A DNA stretch of 64,000 nucleotides from Theobroma cacao (lineage: Eukaryota; Streptophyta; Magnoliopsida; Malvales; Malvaceae), in the NCBI RefSeq assembly GCF_000208745.1, contig NC_030852.1:35230518-35294517 (forward strand). Reading direction: 5' to 3'. A program made the position numbers and the translations under genes. Position 1 is the stretch's first letter; each line of letters starts with the position of its first letter. The notes beneath the pieces are model-generated. The model was not told the origin of the DNA. It was given only the letters and a program-made list of their open reading frames with translations, and ran no database searches. Below, one piece after another: positions 24,564 through 36,951 of this stretch.

Positions 24564-27500
24564 ATGTGCGAGCCAGAGGAAGACAACGCGTGTCCTTCCC
24601 CGCCAAAACAACAGCAGCAGCTACAGGGGATTATGGATTTGGATGATCTCGATCTCGAGAGTTCATGGCCGTTGGATCAGCCGACTTTCCTTTCTAACCC
24701 CACCTCTCCTTTAATCATATCTTCATCTTCTGAGCAGCCTTGTTCTCCTCTCTGGGCTTTCTCTGATGAAGATAAGGTTGGGTCTGCCGCCGGTTACAAT
24801 CTTTTTCTCACGTGTGAGTCCTTTTAAACTTGACAAATTTGCAACTGTTTTCTTCCTTTTTGTTTTTTTTTTCTATCCTCTTTCTTTTTTTTTTTTTTAT
24901 CTTGGTTTTGTGATTTGGATTAGTTGTTTCCTTCTGGGGGGATTTTTTATGTTTTAGTTGGTTGATTTGGAGCTTGAAATTCGTTTGGTCTGTCTTGGTC
25001 GAATTTGATCCTATTTTGTTTTCTTGGAAATTGGTAACGCTGAAAAATTGGAAACTTTGCTCTGTTAAGATGTTGCTGATCTTCAACATGGCTTCTGGTC
25101 TCTGAGTTTTCAAAGCTCCATTTGGTTTTTCAGGAGCTGGAGAGTAAGAGGATTCTTTAATGGAAATATAAAACCAGTTCCAATTTTTGGCTTAACTAAC
25201 CCCATAGAATAAGGAAATTGAACCAATAATGAAAACTTATAGTGTAGTATGTTTGCTTTTTCTTCCTTAGCATTTTCTCTAGCACCTACGTAAACCATTA
25301 TTTAAAACCTCTGAGCTAGCAGCTGCTTGTTCCCTTCTCAGCTTGGGATTTTTCTTTTACGGAGGTTCTATTGCCTGCAATGAGTTTTCTGTCTTTCCCT
25401 TAATTTTTTCATTTTGGGTCTTATGTATTTTGGATACACCATGCCTTCAAGTTAAATGGTCCAGCACCTGAATTTTTATAATTTTCTGGTCTTAGTCTAT
25501 ACCATAACATCATACTAGAAGCTGTACACATATTTAATTTGGCAGAGCTCCTGTTGCTTAACTGATTTGTTTTGTTTTTGAAATTATACTAAATGCAGGT
25601 ACTCCCAAGCCAGTAAATGAAAACCCAAAGGAGGACAATGATAAGAGAGGGATACCTTCTCCATTTTTGGGACTGCTGCCCCTTGAGAACCCAGATAGTT
25701 ATTGTGTGATTAAAGAGAGGATGACTCAGGCACTGCGCTACTTCAAAGATTCAACTGAACAACATGTTCTAGCTCAGGTTTGGGCACCTATAAAGAGTGG
25801 GGGTCGGTATGTGCTTACTACTTCAGGGCAACCCTTTGTCCTTGATCCGCATAGCAATGGACTGCATCAGTATAGGATGGTTTCTTTGATGTACATGTTT
25901 TCTGTGGATGGAGAGAGTGATGGACAGCTTGGGCTTCCGGGCCGTGTTTTCCGTCAAAAATTGCCAGAATGGACTCCAAATGTACAGTATTATTCCAGCA
26001 AAGAGTATTCTCGGCTTGATCATGCTTTGCATTACAATGTCCGGGGAACCTTGGCATTGCCAGTCTTTGAACCTTCTGGACAGTCGTGTGTTGGTGTACT
26101 TGAGCTCATAATGACTTCACAGAAGATTAACTATGCACCTGAGGTTGATAAAGTATGCAAAGCACTTGAGGTTGGGTTTCTTTCCCTTTTCCATGCATCC
26201 TAGGCTCATATAGTTTTTTTATTTAATTAGTGCTAAATCACCAGTCCATTCCTTGAGGACTTTTTTAGAATACATTTTTTCTTGCATTATTAAGCTCTGA
26301 TTCTTAGTAAATATTTCTAATTTAAAATACTGTGAAATTCCTCAGTCACGTGATTTCAGTTCTTATGCAGGCAGTGAATCTAAAAAGTTCAGATATATTG
26401 GATCCTCCAAGCACCCAGGTGAGCTGCAATTGTAATTTTGTCAAACATGTTATTCTTTTTGGATACTGAAAAGATATGTTTGGTGTTGTTTTTCATTTCT
26501 TCTCTTTATTCTGACAAACTAATGTTTTTGTACCAGATTTGCAATGAAAATCGCCAAAATGCGCTGGCTAAAATTTTGGAGATTTTAACAGTGGTCTGTG
26601 AAACTTACAAACTACCTTTGGCTCAGACGTGGGTCCCTTGCAGGCATCGCAGCGTTCTGGCTTATGGTGGTGGTCTGAAAAAAAGCTGTACAAGCTTTGA
26701 TGGTAGTTGCATGGGACAAGTCTGCATGTCAACAACTGATGTGGCATTCTATGTTGTTGATGCTCACATGTGGGGTTTTCGGGAGGCTTGTCTTGAACAT
26801 CACCTACAAAAGGGTCAGGGGGTTGCTGGGAGGGCATTTTTATCGCGCAACTCATGCTTTTGCACAGACATTACCCAATTCTGCAAAACTGAGTACCCCC
26901 TAGTACATTATGCACGCATGTTTAGATTAACCAGCTGTTTTGCAATCTGCTTACGGAGTACTTATACTGGAGATGATGATTATGTTCTAGAATTTTTTCT
27001 GCCTCCTGCTATTGCTGACAGCAATGAACAACAGACTTTGTTGGGGTCCATACTGGCAACAATGAAGCAGCATTTCCAAAGTCTTAAGGTTGCTTCTGGA
27101 GCCGAACTTGAAGAGGATGAAGGATCTATCGAAATTATTGAAGCTTCTTCAGATGAAAGGCTTGATTCAAGACTTGAATCTATTCCAATTCCTCCATCTG
27201 TTAAGTCACCACCTGGGCCTAACACCTCACCAAACAGAGGAGAACTGCAATTAGATTCATCAAAACGGCAATTAATTGTGACTTTTGACCCTGCAACTGA
27301 TGGAGGCAATGTTGTTGCTAGTGGAAGCCAAAATCCTGTTTGTCTTCCACAGAATAAAGACGTAAAAAAATCAGAGAGAAAACGTGGGAAAACTGAGAAA
27401 TCAATTAGTCTGGAGGTGCTCCAACAGTATTTTGCAGGGAGTCTCAAAGATGCTGCAAAGAGCCTTGGTGGTATGTATATGCGCTTTTTGAAAAATTTCT

Positions 27501-28767
27501 TTACTTTTTAACTTATATTACCTAAAAGATACTGATTTATATGTATATAAAATGGAATAAATTTATTGGTACCTATTGAAATGGACTGTTGGCTCAGGGA
27601 GATTCTTGCTTTACAGTTTGTCCTACAACAATGAAGCGCATCTGCAGGCAGCATGGGATCTCCCGGTGGCCATCTCGTAAGATCAACAAAGTCAACCGTT
27701 CCCTCACTAAGCTAAAACATGTTATAGAATCTGTCCAAGGCGCTGACGGAGCATTTGGTTTAACTTCAATTGCTACGAGTCCACTCCCAGTCGCTGTTGG
27801 CTCCATTTCATGGCCAACCAGTTTGAATGGGTCCAATCAACAGAACTCACCAAACTCCAAACCTTCTGATCCTCAAGGTGAAAAATATGATTTGCCCACA
27901 TGTAGGACACCAGTAAGTAATGGACAAGCTTTGGTGGAAGATCAGTTGCTGGGAGGGATGACATTGAGCCAAGAAGAACTTTTCCTTCAGCAGAATGGGC
28001 TTTCACCGGACTTAAATAAAGGGGCAAACAGATCCAAAACCGGGAGTGGTTCAAGAGAAGAGAGTGCTGGGACGCCTACTTCTCATGGTTCATGCCAAGG
28101 TAGCCCTGCAATTGAAAGTGCTGCTACTAAGGATCCACTTAGTTCCATCCAAGAGCAATGCTTTAAAGCACGAGGCTCTCCTGAATTGGCCTTTCAACCT
28201 ATAGGCGAACTGAATATACCAGCCACGTTCTCAATGCCCGAAGCCCTTGTGGCAACAGAGCCTCAAGAGCCATTTGGAGGTATGCTAGTGGAGGATGCTG
28301 GAAGTTCTAAAGACTTGAGAAACCTATGTCCTTCAGCGGCAGATGTTGGTATTGATGAGAGGTTTCCAGAATCTAGTTGGACACCACCTCCGTGTACTGA
28401 TCTGGCTCTCAAGCAAGCCATGGCTACTTTTACTCAGACAACTCCCCATGCAACAGCTAGGCAGGAAATGAGGAGCGTGACCATTAAGGCTACTTACAGA
28501 GAAGATATAATTAGATTTCGGATCTCCTTAAGTTCGGGTATAGTGGAACTGAAAGAGGAAGTGGCCAAGAGGCTGAAGCTGGAGGTGGGTACTTTTGATA
28601 TCAAGTATTTGGATGACGATAGTGAAATGGTATTGATAGCCTGCGATGCTGACCTTCAGGAGTGTCTAGATGTTTCAAGATCATCAGGTAGCAATATCAT
28701 TAGGTTGTCTGTTCATGACGCGATGGCCAATCTAGGAAGTTCCTGTGAGAGCACTGGAGAGTTATGA
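24564..28767 (+). CDS. NLP7: NIN-like protein, NLP6/NLP7 clade (RWP-RK + PB1 nitrate regulator)
   Basis: Transcription factor that mediates the primary nitrate response; Arabidopsis NLP7 shuttles between nucleus and cytosol and senses nitrate through its N-terminal domain. Five exons join in phase: 24564-24813, 25599-26170, 26371-26418, 26537-27470 and 27617-28767, about 984 aa (AtNLP7 is 959). The N-terminus MCEPEEDNA... and [18 protein letters not shown] match NLP7 closely. The GAF-like nitrate-responsive region spans about residues 110-500 ([41 protein letters not shown]). The RWP-RK domain is at about 575-628, with RWPSRK at 618-623. The PB1 domain is at about 887-969, with the acidic stretch [20 protein letters not shown]. 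The C-terminus [12 protein letters not shown] is identical to what I recall of AtNLP7. NLP6 versus NLP7 orthology cannot be settled here. Confidence 0.95.
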
Positions 28768-29808
28768 TTAGGTTGTACATATATTTAGACTGTCAATTCT
28801 TGTAGTCCAAGAATTCTAGGAGATTGACAGTGCAGATTTTGGTTCCAAGAGCTTTCTCAAGTTGTAAGAAACTTTTCTTTTTTGAGCTATAAAATCCCAC
28901 TTCGCGTCTTAGCTAAGAAAAGATAAGAGAAGGTGCAATCAATTGGAATTCTCATCTTAAGATTGTTCTGCTAGATCAAATCCAAGTAAAACCGGGCAAA
29001 CTTTTCGAGTCAGTTCACTCCTAATGTATGACAATTTCTCTTCCAGATCTAGCATACAATCCTAGAGCATCTAATTATTCGTCGGTGCAAAGATGTTGTC
29101 CGAGGGTGACAAACCCAATTGGAAACCAGCGAGGCTGTGTCTCTAGTTATAACTAGATTTATGATGACTCAGGGTAAGCGAGTAGGGTGACAATCTTTCT
29201 CATGGAACTTCCAAGTTTAACGTTCTCATAAGTTAATTGTCTATTCCATTAACGTCTTAAAGGTCAAGGAATACCAGAACTAGAATTGAAACTCCATTAC
29301 GTTTCTTCTAATACTAACATGTTAATGATGTCAAGATGATTTTGTTCAATAATTCTCAGGTGAGATGTGTGTAGTTGCAGCACGTTTTCCCTCGTAACAA
29401 CAGAGTCAAAGGGCTTGAGATCCGTAACATTGAGTTTTGGAGCCCTCTGAAGCGTCAACAGACTCAACCCCTGCACCTGATCCTTGAGTCCTCAAGCAAA
29501 AAATTGCAACACATAAATAGCTGCAGCTTTGATAATATTCATCAAACAAGAACAGCCAGGTTATCCAACACTGATATTTAGAAGAGACATTTCGCACTTG
29601 AGGGAGCTCACAGTCCTGCAGGTCATGACTTCAAATTTGAAACATGGTCAGTATTTACAGGCAAAGAGCTCACACTGATAAGTCATAGATCTCGTAGGTC
29701 AATGGGTTGTAAATTCCATAAAATAAGTTTAATCTTATACTGGAATTGAAAGAATACAACATCTTGCTCAATTAAATTTCGATGATCAACATATTAGATG
29801 TTCAGTTC
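28768..29808. other. Convergent intergenic region between NLP and CDKE
   Basis: It contains the 3' UTRs of the two converging genes (NLP plus, CDKE minus) and no recognised gene. Short ORFs at 29375-29597 on both strands are shadows of each other. Confidence 0.5.
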
Positions 29809-31254
29809 TTACATGCGTCTTGATTTTTGCTGTGGAGGGTATCCAGGCATGTTCATTCCTGGATCCTTCCTTCTCAACTGTTGCTGCTGATGGGCTTGGG
29901 TAGCAATATTCCGCGGCATTGGGATGCCTCCTGGATTCATTCCACCAGCAACTCCAGCCTGAGCTGGGAAATTATAAGCCATCATGCCCTGAGGCATTCT
30001 TTGCATGGGAGCTGGCATAGGCCGATTGACAGATCCGTTTCTCCCTGCATGAGCACCTCCCATGTTGCCAGCAACTGCATTTCCAGATGACACGGGTTGT
30101 GATTGTTGAATGCTAGTTGTCCCTTCAAAATCAGTGTTCTGGTCTACTGGACGAGTAGGATAATTGACTATTTTCTCTCCAGGTTGGCTGGGTACCAGTG
30201 CATTGCGACCTGGTAGGGGGTCAATCCTAAAGTACTCATGCTCTAAGGCCTGAGCTGCTGTTATACGGTTTCGAGGATCATATTCAAGCATTTTAGATAA
30301 GAGGTCAAATGCAGGACTTCTGGGAGAGAGATGGACAACACTATGAAGTCCAGCATTATCATACTTGTGTCCTTGAATGTGCTGCAAATCTGATTGCCAA
30401 TGTGGAAGATTTCCAAGCGTGGGCCACTTTTCTAGGGTGGGATGGCCTAAAATCTTAAATATCTTGTCCAGCTGATCAAGTTGAAAAGGATTTGGCGTGG
30501 ATTTGGCTTCTGCTCCTTGAAAAAGTGGCTTCAAAGTCAAAAGCTCAGCAAAAATGCATCCAACAGCCCACATATCAACCGCGCTAGTATAGTGCTTCGC
30601 ACCAAGAAGCAACTCAGGTGCACGATACCAAATAGTTACAACCACACCATTTTCAGATAATGGCCTCAAGGGAGCTTGATAAATCCTTGCAAGTCCAAAA
30701 TCAGCAATTTTGACAACTCCTTGTTCATCACCATCACCCATAACCAATATATTTGATGGCTTTAGATCTCTATGTATGATCCAGTTGCTGTGGAGATAGT
30801 TCAGTCCATTAAGCAGCTGCCAGAGCAATGATTTAACAGTGTACTGGTTGATGGCATGGTTAACCTTATCCCGGTGGTGCCTAATGATTTCATAGAGGTC
30901 ATATTCAGCATAATCAAAAGCCAGATATAACGACATATCTGCGTGATTAATGTGCACATTCACAAGCTTCACAACATTCTCGTGTGTAATCTCCCGAAGC
31001 AACATGATTTCACGAATGGCAGTGGGTGATACACCATCCCCATCCTTGGACTGTTTGAACTTCTTTATGGCAATGCACTTTCCTCGATTTGTTTGAGACT
31101 TGATTCTTGCAAGGAACACAAGACCATAAGTACCTTCACCAATCTTGCCAAGCAGATTGTACTGCTGCAGCCATTCTGGCTTCTCACTGTTGCTAGACGA
31201 GGTAGTACTGTTGGCTGCAATGCCTCTGCCCGAGGTATTATTACCATCTCCCAT
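29809..31254 (-). CDS. CDKE;1: Cyclin-dependent kinase E (CDK8 of the Mediator kinase module)
   Basis: Ser/Thr kinase that pairs with cyclin C in the Mediator CDK8 module in the nucleus; the Arabidopsis orthologue is HUA ENHANCER 3. The CDS is a single uninterrupted exon of 481 aa. Visible motifs: glycine loop GEGTYG (39-44), ATP lysine in AIKK (64), the E-type cyclin-contact helix SPTAIRE (76-82), catalytic loop HRDLKPSN (161-168), DFG (185-187) and APE (212-214). The C-terminal tail after about residue 345 is Gln/Pro/Gly/Met-rich and ends QQKSRRM. All catalytic residues are intact. SPTAIRE separates it from CDKA (PSTAIRE) and other classes. An acceptor-like site at 31372-31373 just before the ATG exon suggests an intron in the 5' leader. 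Confidence 0.96.
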   Translation of the reverse strand: MGDGNNTSGRGIAANSTTSSSNSEKPEWLQQYNLLGKIGEGTYGLVFLARIKSQTNRGKCIAIKKFKQSKDGDGVSPTAIREIMLLREITHENVVKLVNVHINHADMSLYLAFDYAEYDLYEIIRHHRDKVNHAINQYTVKSLLWQLLNGLNYLHSNWIIHRDLKPSNILVMGDGDEQGVVKIADFGLARIYQAPLRPLSENGVVVTIWYRAPELLLGAKHYTSAVDMWAVGCIFAELLTLKPLFQGAEAKSTPNPFQLDQLDKIFKILGHPTLEKWPTLGNLPHWQSDLQHIQGHKYDNAGLHSVVHLSPRSPAFDLLSKMLEYDPRNRITAAQALEHEYFRIDPLPGRNALVPSQPGEKIVNYPTRPVDQNTDFEGTTSIQQSQPVSSGNAVAGNMGGAHAGRNGSVNRPMPAPMQRMPQGMMAYNFPAQAGVAGGMNPGGIPMPRNIATQAHQQQQLRRKDPGMNMPGYPPQQKSRRM

Positions 31255-31776
31255 GGTTCCTGTCCTTTTATGGCATGAACTATCAGCACCTAACTATATA
31301 GCTCACCACACCAAGATGATAAGCTCATAACGCCAGGATCTGCTATTGCAGCTCGTAAATGTGATTCCCCTGAAATTCATAGCAGCAAAACAATGTCAAG
31401 GAACTCATCAATCACATACTCCAACATGTAAACAACTATATCTAATTCTACAAAGATTGACTTTTTATCTTTAAATAAAAATTGGAGATTTCTTGACAAA
31501 TGAGCCTGATTTCTACCTTATCATATTATTAAACAAGTTTTTCCTAGCGTAAATTAACCCTACCATCTTAGGTTTTGCTCATAATTCCACGTGGGTCCAT
31601 TAGTATTGGAAATAAACAGTCCGCTCCAAAAATATAAACGGCGTTAACTGATAACATAAAATGTCTAAAGTACCCATGGCATAAAACATCACTACCCACT
31701 GTTCATCTCCTTTCTCTCTTCAAACTCTCCTCACACCAATAGCTTAGGGTTAAAGTTTTTTTAGATTTTCAGAACA

Positions 31777-31998
31777 ATGAACTTCCCTTTATCAACCCTT
31801 TGCCCATTTTCCTTCTTCTTTCTCTCCACTCTTTTCCTTTATCTTCTTCCTCTTTCCTTCTCCTCTCCTTCTTCCCCAAACAACACGAATGCCCTCACTC
31901 TTTTCCAACTCCAAGTTGACACTCACGGCAACCTCCTCTCCAACTGGAGCCACGACGCCTGTTCCTCCACGTGGCATGGCATCATTTGCTTTTCATAA
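31777..31998 (+). pseudogene. N-terminal remnant of an LRR receptor-like kinase
   Basis: A 73-codon ORF begins with a signal peptide (MNFPLSTLCPF then a long hydrophobic run). It continues with the LRR N-terminal cap pattern: NALTLFQLQVDTHGNLLSNW, then the paired-cysteine WHGIIC. In LRR receptor-like kinases this cap is followed by leucine-rich repeats, a membrane helix and a kinase domain; here the frame stops directly after IICFS and no repeats follow in the next kilobase. It is therefore a broken gene start, or a short secreted cap-only product. A promoter-like ctccaaaaatataaacgg lies about 150 bp upstream. Confidence 0.6.
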
Positions 31999-32356
31999 AA
32001 CCATAAACCTCACCCCCATTACCAGAAATGTCAGTTGAGTTTCGTTTAGTGTTTATCTATGGTACCACTATCATTTCCACCAACAAAACTGGTGTAAAAT
32101 GCCCTTCCAATAAGGCCAAAAATTTGTGATATTACTCCATTACTCCACTACATATTGGTTTTCCTAATCATAATTAAGCACAAATTTTCAGCCTGTAAAA
32201 TTCTACCCTGATAAGCAATATTTACTAGCTTCATCAAATGAAATTGCAGAAGGAAGATAAGGTATTTTAGTTTCATTAATAAATCAGCTTTTTTATTGAA
32301 GTACCTTTATTAGTAATCATTTGATCTTATTATTGATCAGACAAGATAGGTTGATC

Positions 32357-32662
32357 ATGAAGAGGATACTTCTGATTCTGTTTTTCCTGGGACGGTTATT
32401 GTTGCATTGTCAAGCTTATGCCAGAAGATTTTTATTGGGGGTGAAGATAGAGAAAACAGGTAATCAGGTTGCATCTGATGATGAACCTGGCAAGTCAGGA
32501 ACTGATGAGAAACCGGTCACTGCTTTAGGTCCAACAGTTGACGCAAAAAGTGATAATGGAACTAGCAGCAAAAGTAACACCAGAAACAGGAATGAAGATG
32601 AGAGCAACAATAGCTATGGAACCTCTGGAAATCCATCTGGATCATCAACTGGCCGCATTTAA
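32357..32662 (+). CDS. Possible small secreted protein, 101 aa, family not recognised
   Basis: A single-exon ORF. Residues 1-20 (MKRILLILFFLGRLLLHCQA) form a convincing signal peptide with a plausible cleavage after QA. The rest is hydrophilic and low-complexity: charged K/D/E in the middle, then rich in Ser/Asn/Gly, ending SGNPSGSSTGRI. There are no cysteines after the signal and no hydrophobic helix, so a secreted peptide precursor is possible. I do not recognise a known peptide motif at the C-terminus. It lies in the putative leader intron of CDKE on the opposite strand. It may equally be a chance ORF; transcripts would decide. Confidence 0.4.
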   Translation: MKRILLILFFLGRLLLHCQAYARRFLLGVKIEKTGNQVASDDEPGKSGTDEKPVTALGPTVDAKSDNGTSSKSNTRNRNEDESNNSYGTSGNPSGSSTGRI

Positions 32663-33620
32663 GAAACAATGAGTTTTTCTTCTTCCCTTAAAAATTTAAA
32701 AGAGCTTAATTTCACCAACAATGAGTTCATGCAAGTAACGGAAATACTAACAATGTTTGGTTGGGAAAAATTATCCTTAAAAATATTGCTACATCATTAA
32801 AGTAACGGAAACACTAATGGTAAGACTTATGTATCAAGCGAAAGATATTCTTTTGAGACGGGCTGTCTATTTCCAATACTAATAGACTCGCGCGTGGAAT
32901 TATGGGCAGAACTTAAGGTGGGGTAATTTATCCTTTCTTTTAACATCCAACAAAGCTGAGTAAGTTTAATCATGATTAACAAACTTAATTAACTAATTAA
33001 CAACGAAAATCACTGAACAAAAAATGAGATATTACGGCTCAAATCACATAGCTAGTTTCTATATTTTCCTAAAATTTGAAATTTAGGATTGCATTATTAC
33101 CAAATCAAAACAAGGCAGAAATCATATTCACCCAACGTAAAAAAAAAAAAAAGATCCGATTTTTTTCTTCACAATTAAATCGCAAAACAAATAAGAAATC
33201 TGAGGAAAAAGAATACCGCAAAATTTGTTGAATAAGAAGGACGACAGCGTCGCTTCAGATATTGCATGCCACGGGTTCAATCGAGAGTCTCCGTTTCGGA
33301 AATGAGCTTCTCCCAAAGCTTGAACCTTTTCGATTAGTCTAATAAGAAACAATAAATCTGACCGTTGTAAATGAATATATCCAAAACAAAAATTATAGCA
33401 ACTATCAAAAATTAAAACAAAATAAAATCACCGTCTTATATTACCTTTCAAGTTGGGGAAACTAGGGTTCCTCGAATCAAACTTTTTAAACAATAAAGTA
33501 AAATAAATAAGGCCGAAACTGAAAGAAAAATTAATTATCTTTTATCTGATTCTTGCAGTTGCTAAAATGGACAAAAGGGCCAGGAAGAAGCGTCACAGGG
33601 AAGAGTAGGGAAAGTGGGGA

Positions 33621-34847
33621 TTTTTACTTGGGTCTTCGTTTCCTCACAAGGAAAAATAATAATAATAACAATTTGGGAAAGAGCTGAAATAACATAAATG
33701 CCCTTGGTCGGAGAACTTCTACTTTCCCAAATCGAGTAACTGAAATAAATCTAGTACAGTCATTATGGGCGACTTTTGTGGTTTATAGCTCTGAAACGAC
33801 AGCGTCTTTGTTGGTTTTTTGCAATGTTAATGTATATATGGTATCCGTTATTTTAAAGATATTTTAACCCAAATCTTACAAATTCTGGATTAAATTTTTA
33901 AATTATTATAGTAATAGTTATCGTTATATTTTAGATACCTTCTGTTAAATACAGGTAAATTAATGAATTAGAATAAATTTATAAAAAATTAAAGTTTCAA
34001 ATCAAGATGGTTTTAGTAAATATTAAATTAATTATAAAACATAATATATAAGTAAATTTTGTTAATAAAAATTATTATTTATAATTGAATTTTGATAATG
34101 ATATCTTAAAACTACTATCCAAATCTATAATAAGTAATAGTTTCATTACTCGAACCTATGACGTGTAATAATTTTATTATTTGAATTCAATTATAAAATA
34201 TCTTAATCTTACTTAATCTAGTCGTGTGATATAGGGTACATAATTATAAAGTATCTATTGACATTTCTTAACATATCGAATTTTGTATTTTAATATTTAG
34301 AACGATCTTAAATAATATTTGATTTAAGTAAATCATTATGTAGAAATTAATTTTCTTTATTAATTACTATGTTAGATGCATACTTCTAAATCGACAACTC
34401 AACAATAGATGTGAGTGTCTGAAGATGCTACCCTAAAATCGAATCACTGAGTTAGAGGAAATTCGATGAAGAGGTTGCTATAAAGTATGTTAATCTTTCC
34501 AGCTTTTTAGTAAGGTAGAGTGTGACAAAATCAGTTGCAGAAGGATAACGAATGAAAGTGGCAATCTCTTTACAGTTTTGGCAACCAAATCAACAGTATT
34601 CTTCATGTAATCAGTAAAGGAAAAGATCATATCTGGTTAGTTTAAACTCTGAAGCAACCTCTTATTACTTGGATTGGAGAAAAACCCCCTTGGGTTATAC
34701 GAGTTGGGTTACACAATGATTTTCAAGAAACTAAACATGACTGATCGCACCATTTCTATGGGGATGCTCATGACAAAAACAAACTCTCTCTCTTTATATA
34801 TATATATAGATATATTGTTGGGGTATGTTTATATCGGAGATGGGTCT
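33621..34847. other. Intergenic between CDKE leader and SWEET, with an A+T-rich repeat
   Basis: No gene seen. Bases about 34060-34240 resemble, in inverted orientation, bases 8785-8920 in intron 1 of the CslG pseudogene (attaagatattttat, aataataaaattatta and ttcga-ta shared in the same order). This suggests two copies of a dispersed element. The SWEET 3' UTR occupies the right end; a TA/GA-type microsatellite (ctctctctttatatatatat) lies at 34786-34808. Confidence 0.4.
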
Positions 34848-36951
34848 CTAAGGGACTCCGCCGGTCTTTTTGTGATCGATATCTCCACTGACGACGACCA
34901 CCTCGGACAGGTTAAGCTCCATCTTGGTCTCTTTCCTTGCTGCTATGATTCTCTTGGTGGACTTGTAATATATGGCATACAACAAAAGTTGGGCTAAACT
35001 AAACAACGTGCCCAGTCCATTTGGAACCTGGAAAGGAAAACCAGAAAACCCATCAGCTTTCGACCAGGATTGTGACTTTGAAAGACGACAGTTTCGATTT
35101 AATGTAACCCACATGGCCTTTCAAAAGGGCCATTTTACCTTGCCTTTCTTGTTAGATGGCACATGATATATGAGAGGTGCCTAAAACCTACCAGAAGGGC
35201 ACAAAAATATCAACCTCCCCCTCCCCATCTTCTCCCTTTAATGTGTTTTTGCATAAATAAGATTACAGGATGCCGATTAATTGACTTATACCACACAGCA
35301 GGCCTACTGTATATCAAATAATACTAAAAATATTAAGTAAATCAATGACATTCGATCAAGATTGCCATTTTGCCATATGTTGCTTGAAAATATGTTATCA
35401 CCAAAGTGGTAATTAGTTCCATGGAGAGGAAATAATCAATATTGAGATACTTATTAATAAATAAAAGCTCTTCTAACGAGGCTATCACATGACACCATCT
35501 TGGCATCATTCTAGTTTCTTCTCTTCGGAGTTCTTAGACATGAAGAAGTCAAAAGGGAAAGGAGAAAGGTAAACACTGGCTGTGTAACTTACAGCTATGA
35601 AAGGGTCAAAAGGAAGGAAAGCGTAAGTAGTCCAGATAACACCATTGCCAAAGGAAGCCAGGGAGAGGAAAAATGGCATATACTCCACACTTTTCGTCGA
35701 GATCACCAGTCTCTGCACCACCAACCAAATATATATATATATAAATTAGACTATCCTCTTCATCAATCCTGCACCTTCATTAACGTAACAAGCTCTTCCC
35801 TTAATATGGTAAAAGCAATAAAATTCTAGTTAGTACAACTAAGAGTATCCAGGCCAGGGAAATAATGCAAAAACTATGTAACTGTCGTCTACCCAAACTC
35901 AAACAAAGTAAAGCAAATGGAAGGGCATGCATTTCTTTTAGTATAGGTGAAATGATATTTTAGTTATTTACACGCTCTCCTGTCTTTAGTTTATGGTAGC
36001 GAAGCTCTATGTGATACTAACCATGACTGATAAAGGCGAAGCATACATCGTGATATTGAACAAGACTGCTATGATTCCAACGACCATGGAGCGGCGTTCA
36101 GTGGTGTGAACTAGGGTAAGAACCAGGGTGGTGACAAGGGCAATGAAAATTAGCTCAACAAGCACAATTAGTAGCACTTTAAGTCCCTTTTTCTTGTCAG
36201 GACAGAAGATCAAAAAGAGGGATATATACGCGAACTCAATGGCGGTCCCTGTGCCATTGATGGTCATAACCAGGGTGCTGTTGGGGTGCACCATCGGGAG
36301 TCCATAAATGACCCAAACCATGCAATTGATTAAGGTTGCTAGGTAGGGGGTTGGCGAGAACTGCTCCACTGACCCTTTCTTCCATATTCGAACAAAAGTT
36401 GGCCTGCAAAAATTAAATGTCATTAAGCACAAAGAGATAACAAAAACAGCTAAACGCATTAATTTAATCAGGCTTATATTTTGAAAAAGGAAACTCATCA
36501 AATCAACCCATTGTTGTTGACTAACAAAACTTATGGTAGGTTGATTATTGCCTTTTAATTGTGACACACTGGACATTAAAAAGCCAACAATGCCCTTTAA
36601 ATGGGTCACCGCTATTGGCAATAATGTCTTCTCGGTTTCTACTGACAAGGGATGCTCTTTTGCCTTTTCCCTCTTCATTTTCTGGGGTGAAAAAGCCAAA
36701 AGGAAAATCACTGTGCTTTTGAAAAGATTATGTTAAAGGCGAAGCTTACACTGGAGACAAGAACAGGAAGAGTGAGATGACGTTCCCTGGAAAGAGGCAG
36801 AAGAACCAGTCACCCATTACTTTAGCCTTCCAATAGATCGAAATTAAGCAAGTAGTATACTTAAAGCATGAGTTCTGTGTTATGGAGGCCAAACTGACGT
36901 ACCTGTGATCCCAACTACATTTCGGATAGTGTTGACTAGGTGAGAGACCAT
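34848..36951 (-). CDS. SWEET: SWEET sugar transporter, probable clade II
   Basis: Bidirectional sugar uniporter of the MtN3/saliva (SWEET) family, in the plasma or vacuolar membrane. Five exons join in phase: 36951-36903, 36786-36750, 36403-36022, 35712-35593 and 35027-34848, total 255 aa. There are two MtN3 triple-helix units joined by a linker helix: unit 1 about residues 9-95 ([36 protein letters not shown]), unit 2 about 130-215 ([46 protein letters not shown]). The conserved Tyr-Gly, the helix prolines and both pocket Asn residues are present. The hydrophilic C-tail ends [11 protein letters not shown]. Sequence resembles AtSWEET4/5, so hexose transport is likely but unproven. Most plant SWEET genes have six exons; here exon 3 (382 nt) seems to fuse the usual third and fourth. 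Confidence 0.93.

Larger units (their letters stand above)
31255..33620 (-). other. Probable spliced 5' leader of CDKE
   Basis: On the minus strand a good acceptor (gctgctatgaatttcag) precedes 31371, leaving about 117 nt of leader before the CDKE ATG. Further upstream there are two exon-like blocks: about 33620-33447 (contains aaccctag, donor gaaag|gtaata) and 33338-33217 (acceptor tttcttattag, donor gcg|gtattc). If all belong to CDKE, the leader has introns of about 108 bp and 1.84 kb. The larger one encloses two plus-strand features (31777-31998 and 32357-32662). The alternative is an independent non-coding transcript. Splice signals are seen; linkage to CDKE is inferred. Confidence 0.4.
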
